From positions 496,001 to 560,000 of the forward strand of contig SOPS01000001.1 of assembly GCA_005239175.1 (NCBI GenBank): 64,000 nt of DNA, written 5' to 3'. Shown here piece after piece: positions 62,144-64,000 of the stretch (position 1 is the first letter of the stretch; each line of letters starts with the position of its first letter). A program made the translations under genes and the position numbers. Origin of the DNA: a halophilic archaeon SHRA6 (GTDB lineage: Archaea; Halobacteriota; Halobacteria; Halobacteriales; Haloferacaceae). Below the pieces are notes generated by a model that saw only the letters and a program-made list of their open reading frames with translations, was not told the origin of the DNA and made no database searches.

Positions 62144-63454
62144 ATGAACGCCGACGATCGCCGTCTCATCTTATTCACGTCCGGCGCTCACGGCTTAGTC
62201 CACACGTACGAGCTATCGATCCCGATTTTGATGACCGTCTGGCTGGTGGAGTTTTCGACCACCGCGGCGCTGCTCGGTGGGCTCGTCACGGTCGGATACG
62301 GCCTCTTCGGCGTTGGGGCGTTACCCGGCGGCGTGCTGGTCGATCGCTTCGGCTCGAAACCACTCATTATCGCCTGCCTGTTCGGGATGGCCGGATCGTT
62401 CGTCGTGATGAGCCTCAGCCCCTCGTTGCTCCTCATCGGCGTCGCCGTCGCGCTGTGGGGTGCGGCCGCCAGCGTCTATCATCCAGCCGGACTGGCGCTG
62501 CTGTCGAAGTCGGTCGATCGGCCCGGGATCGCGCTGGGATACCACGGGATGGGCGGCAACGTCGGCATCGCACTCGGACCGCTGGTGACCGCGTTGCTGT
62601 TGCTCCGGTTCGACTGGCAACTCGTCGCTGCCGCGTTAGCGATCCCGGCGATCGGTGCGGCGGTGTACGGACTGACCGTCGATCTCAACGAGACCCGTCA
62701 CAGTGGGGTGGCTGCCGACGGTGGAGATGATAACACCACAGCAGACACCGAGACGACAGGAGACAGTAACAGCAACAGCGACAGCGAAGACACCAGCAAA
62801 GGCGAGGTGTCGCTCACGACGATCGTCTCAGATACCCGAATTCTGTTGACCGGGAGCTTCGTCCTCGTGTTGCTCATCGTGACCCTGAACGGCCTCTACT
62901 ACCGTGCCTTCCTGACGTTCCTGCCGGATCTCCTCGGAGACTTTCTCGACGGCCTCGTGACGCTACAGTTGGTCGACCCCGAGAGCCCCTACGCTGAGGA
63001 GTTCGACCTCGCACGGTACCTGTACGTCGGGATCTTGATGGTCGGGATCGGCGGCCAGTACATCGGCGGGCAGGTGGCCGATCGGATCGCCACAGAGCGC
63101 GGGCTCGCGTATGTCCTCGCGACGCTGGCGGTACTCGCGTTGCTGTTCGTCCCGGCGACCGCGAGCGTCTGGACGTTCCTGGCCGTCTCGTTGCTTCTTG
63201 GTGTCGTGCTGTTTTCCGTCCAGCCGTTGTCACAGGCGACCGTTGCGGCCTACTCGAACCCCGAGACCCGAGGGATCTCGTTTGGCTACACCTACCTTGC
63301 GATCTTCGGCGTCGGCGCACTCGGTGCCGGCCTCGCGGGGACGGTGCTGACAGTCGCGAGCGTCCAGGTCCTGTTCATTGTGCTCGCAGCGATCTCTGCA
63401 GTGGCAGCGTCCACCAGCTTCGTCTTGCTTCGCGTTGGGACCCGTGTCTCTTGA
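62144..63454 (+). CDS. MFS transporter
   Basis: 436 residues with about 12 membrane helices in two bundles of six. GALPGGVLVDRFGSKPLII is the loop 2-3 motif (G-x-x-x-D-R-x-G-x-K) of the major facilitator superfamily; GGQVADRIATERGL is the matching loop in the second half. The central loop (residues ~190-225) is acidic and Asn/Thr/Ser-rich. Substrate cannot be told. Confidence 0.9.
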   Translation: MNADDRRLILFTSGAHGLVHTYELSIPILMTVWLVEFSTTAALLGGLVTVGYGLFGVGALPGGVLVDRFGSKPLIIACLFGMAGSFVVMSLSPSLLLIGVAVALWGAAASVYHPAGLALLSKSVDRPGIALGYHGMGGNVGIALGPLVTALLLLRFDWQLVAAALAIPAIGAAVYGLTVDLNETRHSGVAADGGDDNTTADTETTGDSNSNSDSEDTSKGEVSLTTIVSDTRILLTGSFVLVLLIVTLNGLYYRAFLTFLPDLLGDFLDGLVTLQLVDPESPYAEEFDLARYLYVGILMVGIGGQYIGGQVADRIATERGLAYVLATLAVLALLFVPATASVWTFLAVSLLLGVVLFSVQPLSQATVAAYSNPETRGISFGYTYLAIFGVGALGAGLAGTVLTVASVQVLFIVLAAISAVAASTSFVLLRVGTRVS

Positions 63455-63555
63455 ACCGGCAAACAGAGATCGGCGATCGGTGTCACGTCCGGTCTGCCGA
63501 CAGACGACGACAGACGACAAGAGACGTTAACATGCGGGCGATCGACTGTCAAGAC

Positions 63556-64000
63556 ATGCCGCCTTCCGATCGCTCCGCGTCAGCGTCCACACCAGACGAT
63601 CGTCCCTCAGCACCGCAATCACCTACCCAGTCGCGACCAGTCTGGATGAGCGCCGTGTACATCGGTGCAGGGATCGCCCACTTCCTGATGCCGAAGGCGT
63701 TCGCGCGAGCGGTGCCACCCCAGCTCCCGCGGCCGATCGGACTCGTGTACCTCTCTGGGCTTGCCGAGATTGGCCTGGGCCTTGGCGTGCTCTACAACCG
63801 AACCCGCCGGCTGTCGGCATACGGACTCATCGCGCTGTTGATCGCGGTGTTCCCCGCGAACCTGTACATGGCGGTGAGCGATCCGTTCGACGAGGAGATC
63901 CCCGATCGCCTCCAGCCAATCGCAGATGCCGGCGCGTGGCTCCGGCTGCCGCTACAGCTGGTGTTGATCGCGTGGGCATGGAAATACGCCAACGCCACAC
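63556..64000 (+). CDS. DoxX-like membrane protein (cut by window end)
   Basis: At least 148 residues from ATG 63556; the frame is open at the right edge. MSAVYIGAGIAHFLMPKAFARAVPPQLPRP and GLAEIGLGLGVLYNRTRRLSAYGLIALLIAVFPANLYM are the DoxX family blocks, with four membrane helices. A polar stretch of about 35 residues precedes the first helix. Confidence 0.85.
   Translation, partial: MPPSDRSASASTPDDRPSAPQSPTQSRPVWMSAVYIGAGIAHFLMPKAFARAVPPQLPRPIGLVYLSGLAEIGLGLGVLYNRTRRLSAYGLIALLIAVFPANLYMAVSDPFDEEIPDRLQPIADAGAWLRLPLQLVLIAWAWKYANAT

Noticed and set aside
1-64000. tRNA or rRNA genes
   Set aside because: No cloverleaf with a TTCGAATC-type T-loop and no rRNA-like stretch was recognised while reading; a dedicated tRNA search would be needed to exclude them.

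Overview
The window reads as chromosome or megaplasmid DNA of a halophilic archaeon (class Halobacteria). The support is an acidic proteome, a Tat signal of the R-R-N-V-I-K type, haloarchaeal IS types (ISH3, IS200/IS605 with a DUF2080 gene, IS630), archaeal TFB and Orc1/Cdc6 remnants, many VapBC-type modules, and leaderless-looking starts behind TATA-like boxes. The hexamer CGATCG is extremely common in the GC-rich parts and sparse in a clearly AT-richer island at about 3.5-9.3 kb. I cannot name a genus from sequence reading alone.

Layout. 0-1.5 kb: a partial gene with a RAMP-like Gly-rich motif, a 5'-truncated partner and an HNH endonuclease. 1.6-9.2 kb: a surface-polysaccharide island (GT4 glycosyltransferase, TupA-like ATP-grasp, SGNH-type membrane protein, CDP-glycerol transferase-like protein) with two decayed sulfatases and an IS630 element inside an older transposase relic. 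10.4-15.8 kb: four translationally coupled genes encoding a zinc-finger protein, a RecB/Cas4-like nuclease fused to the first RecA domain of an SF1 helicase, a separate protein with the second RecA domain, and a second Cys-rich protein. 16-18.8 kb: a TumA/TumE-like pair and an AbiEi/AbiEii pair. 18.9-23.7 kb: two IS200/IS605-family elements and a MazEF-like pair. 24-28 kb: a three-gene operon with a HerA/VirD4-like ATPase. 28.1-30.8 kb: no convincing gene, strong A+C strand bias.

31-57 kb is a mosaic of toxin-antitoxin modules, many broken by one- or few-base changes, interleaved with dispersed repeats: an ~80-190 bp element in eight copies, a 282-bp repeat in two, and a UPF0175-linked repeat in three. 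A two-gene module (small protein plus coiled-coil protein) occurs twice about 10.3 kb apart. Relics of Orc1/Cdc6, TFB and TnpB lie in the same zone, so it looks like integrated plasmid or virus DNA decaying under repeat-driven recombination.

57-64 kb returns to conventional genes: a Tat-exported DUF4397 protein, a zinc ribbon, a YdjM-like membrane protein, a UDP-glucose 4-epimerase-like enzyme, a broken VapBC, an acidic surface protein, an MFS transporter and a DoxX-like membrane protein cut by the window end.

Most likely to repay study: the split nuclease-helicase operon (10.4-15.8 kb), the HerA-like operon (24-28 kb), the duplicated coiled-coil module (35 and 45.6 kb), and the eight-copy dispersed repeat.
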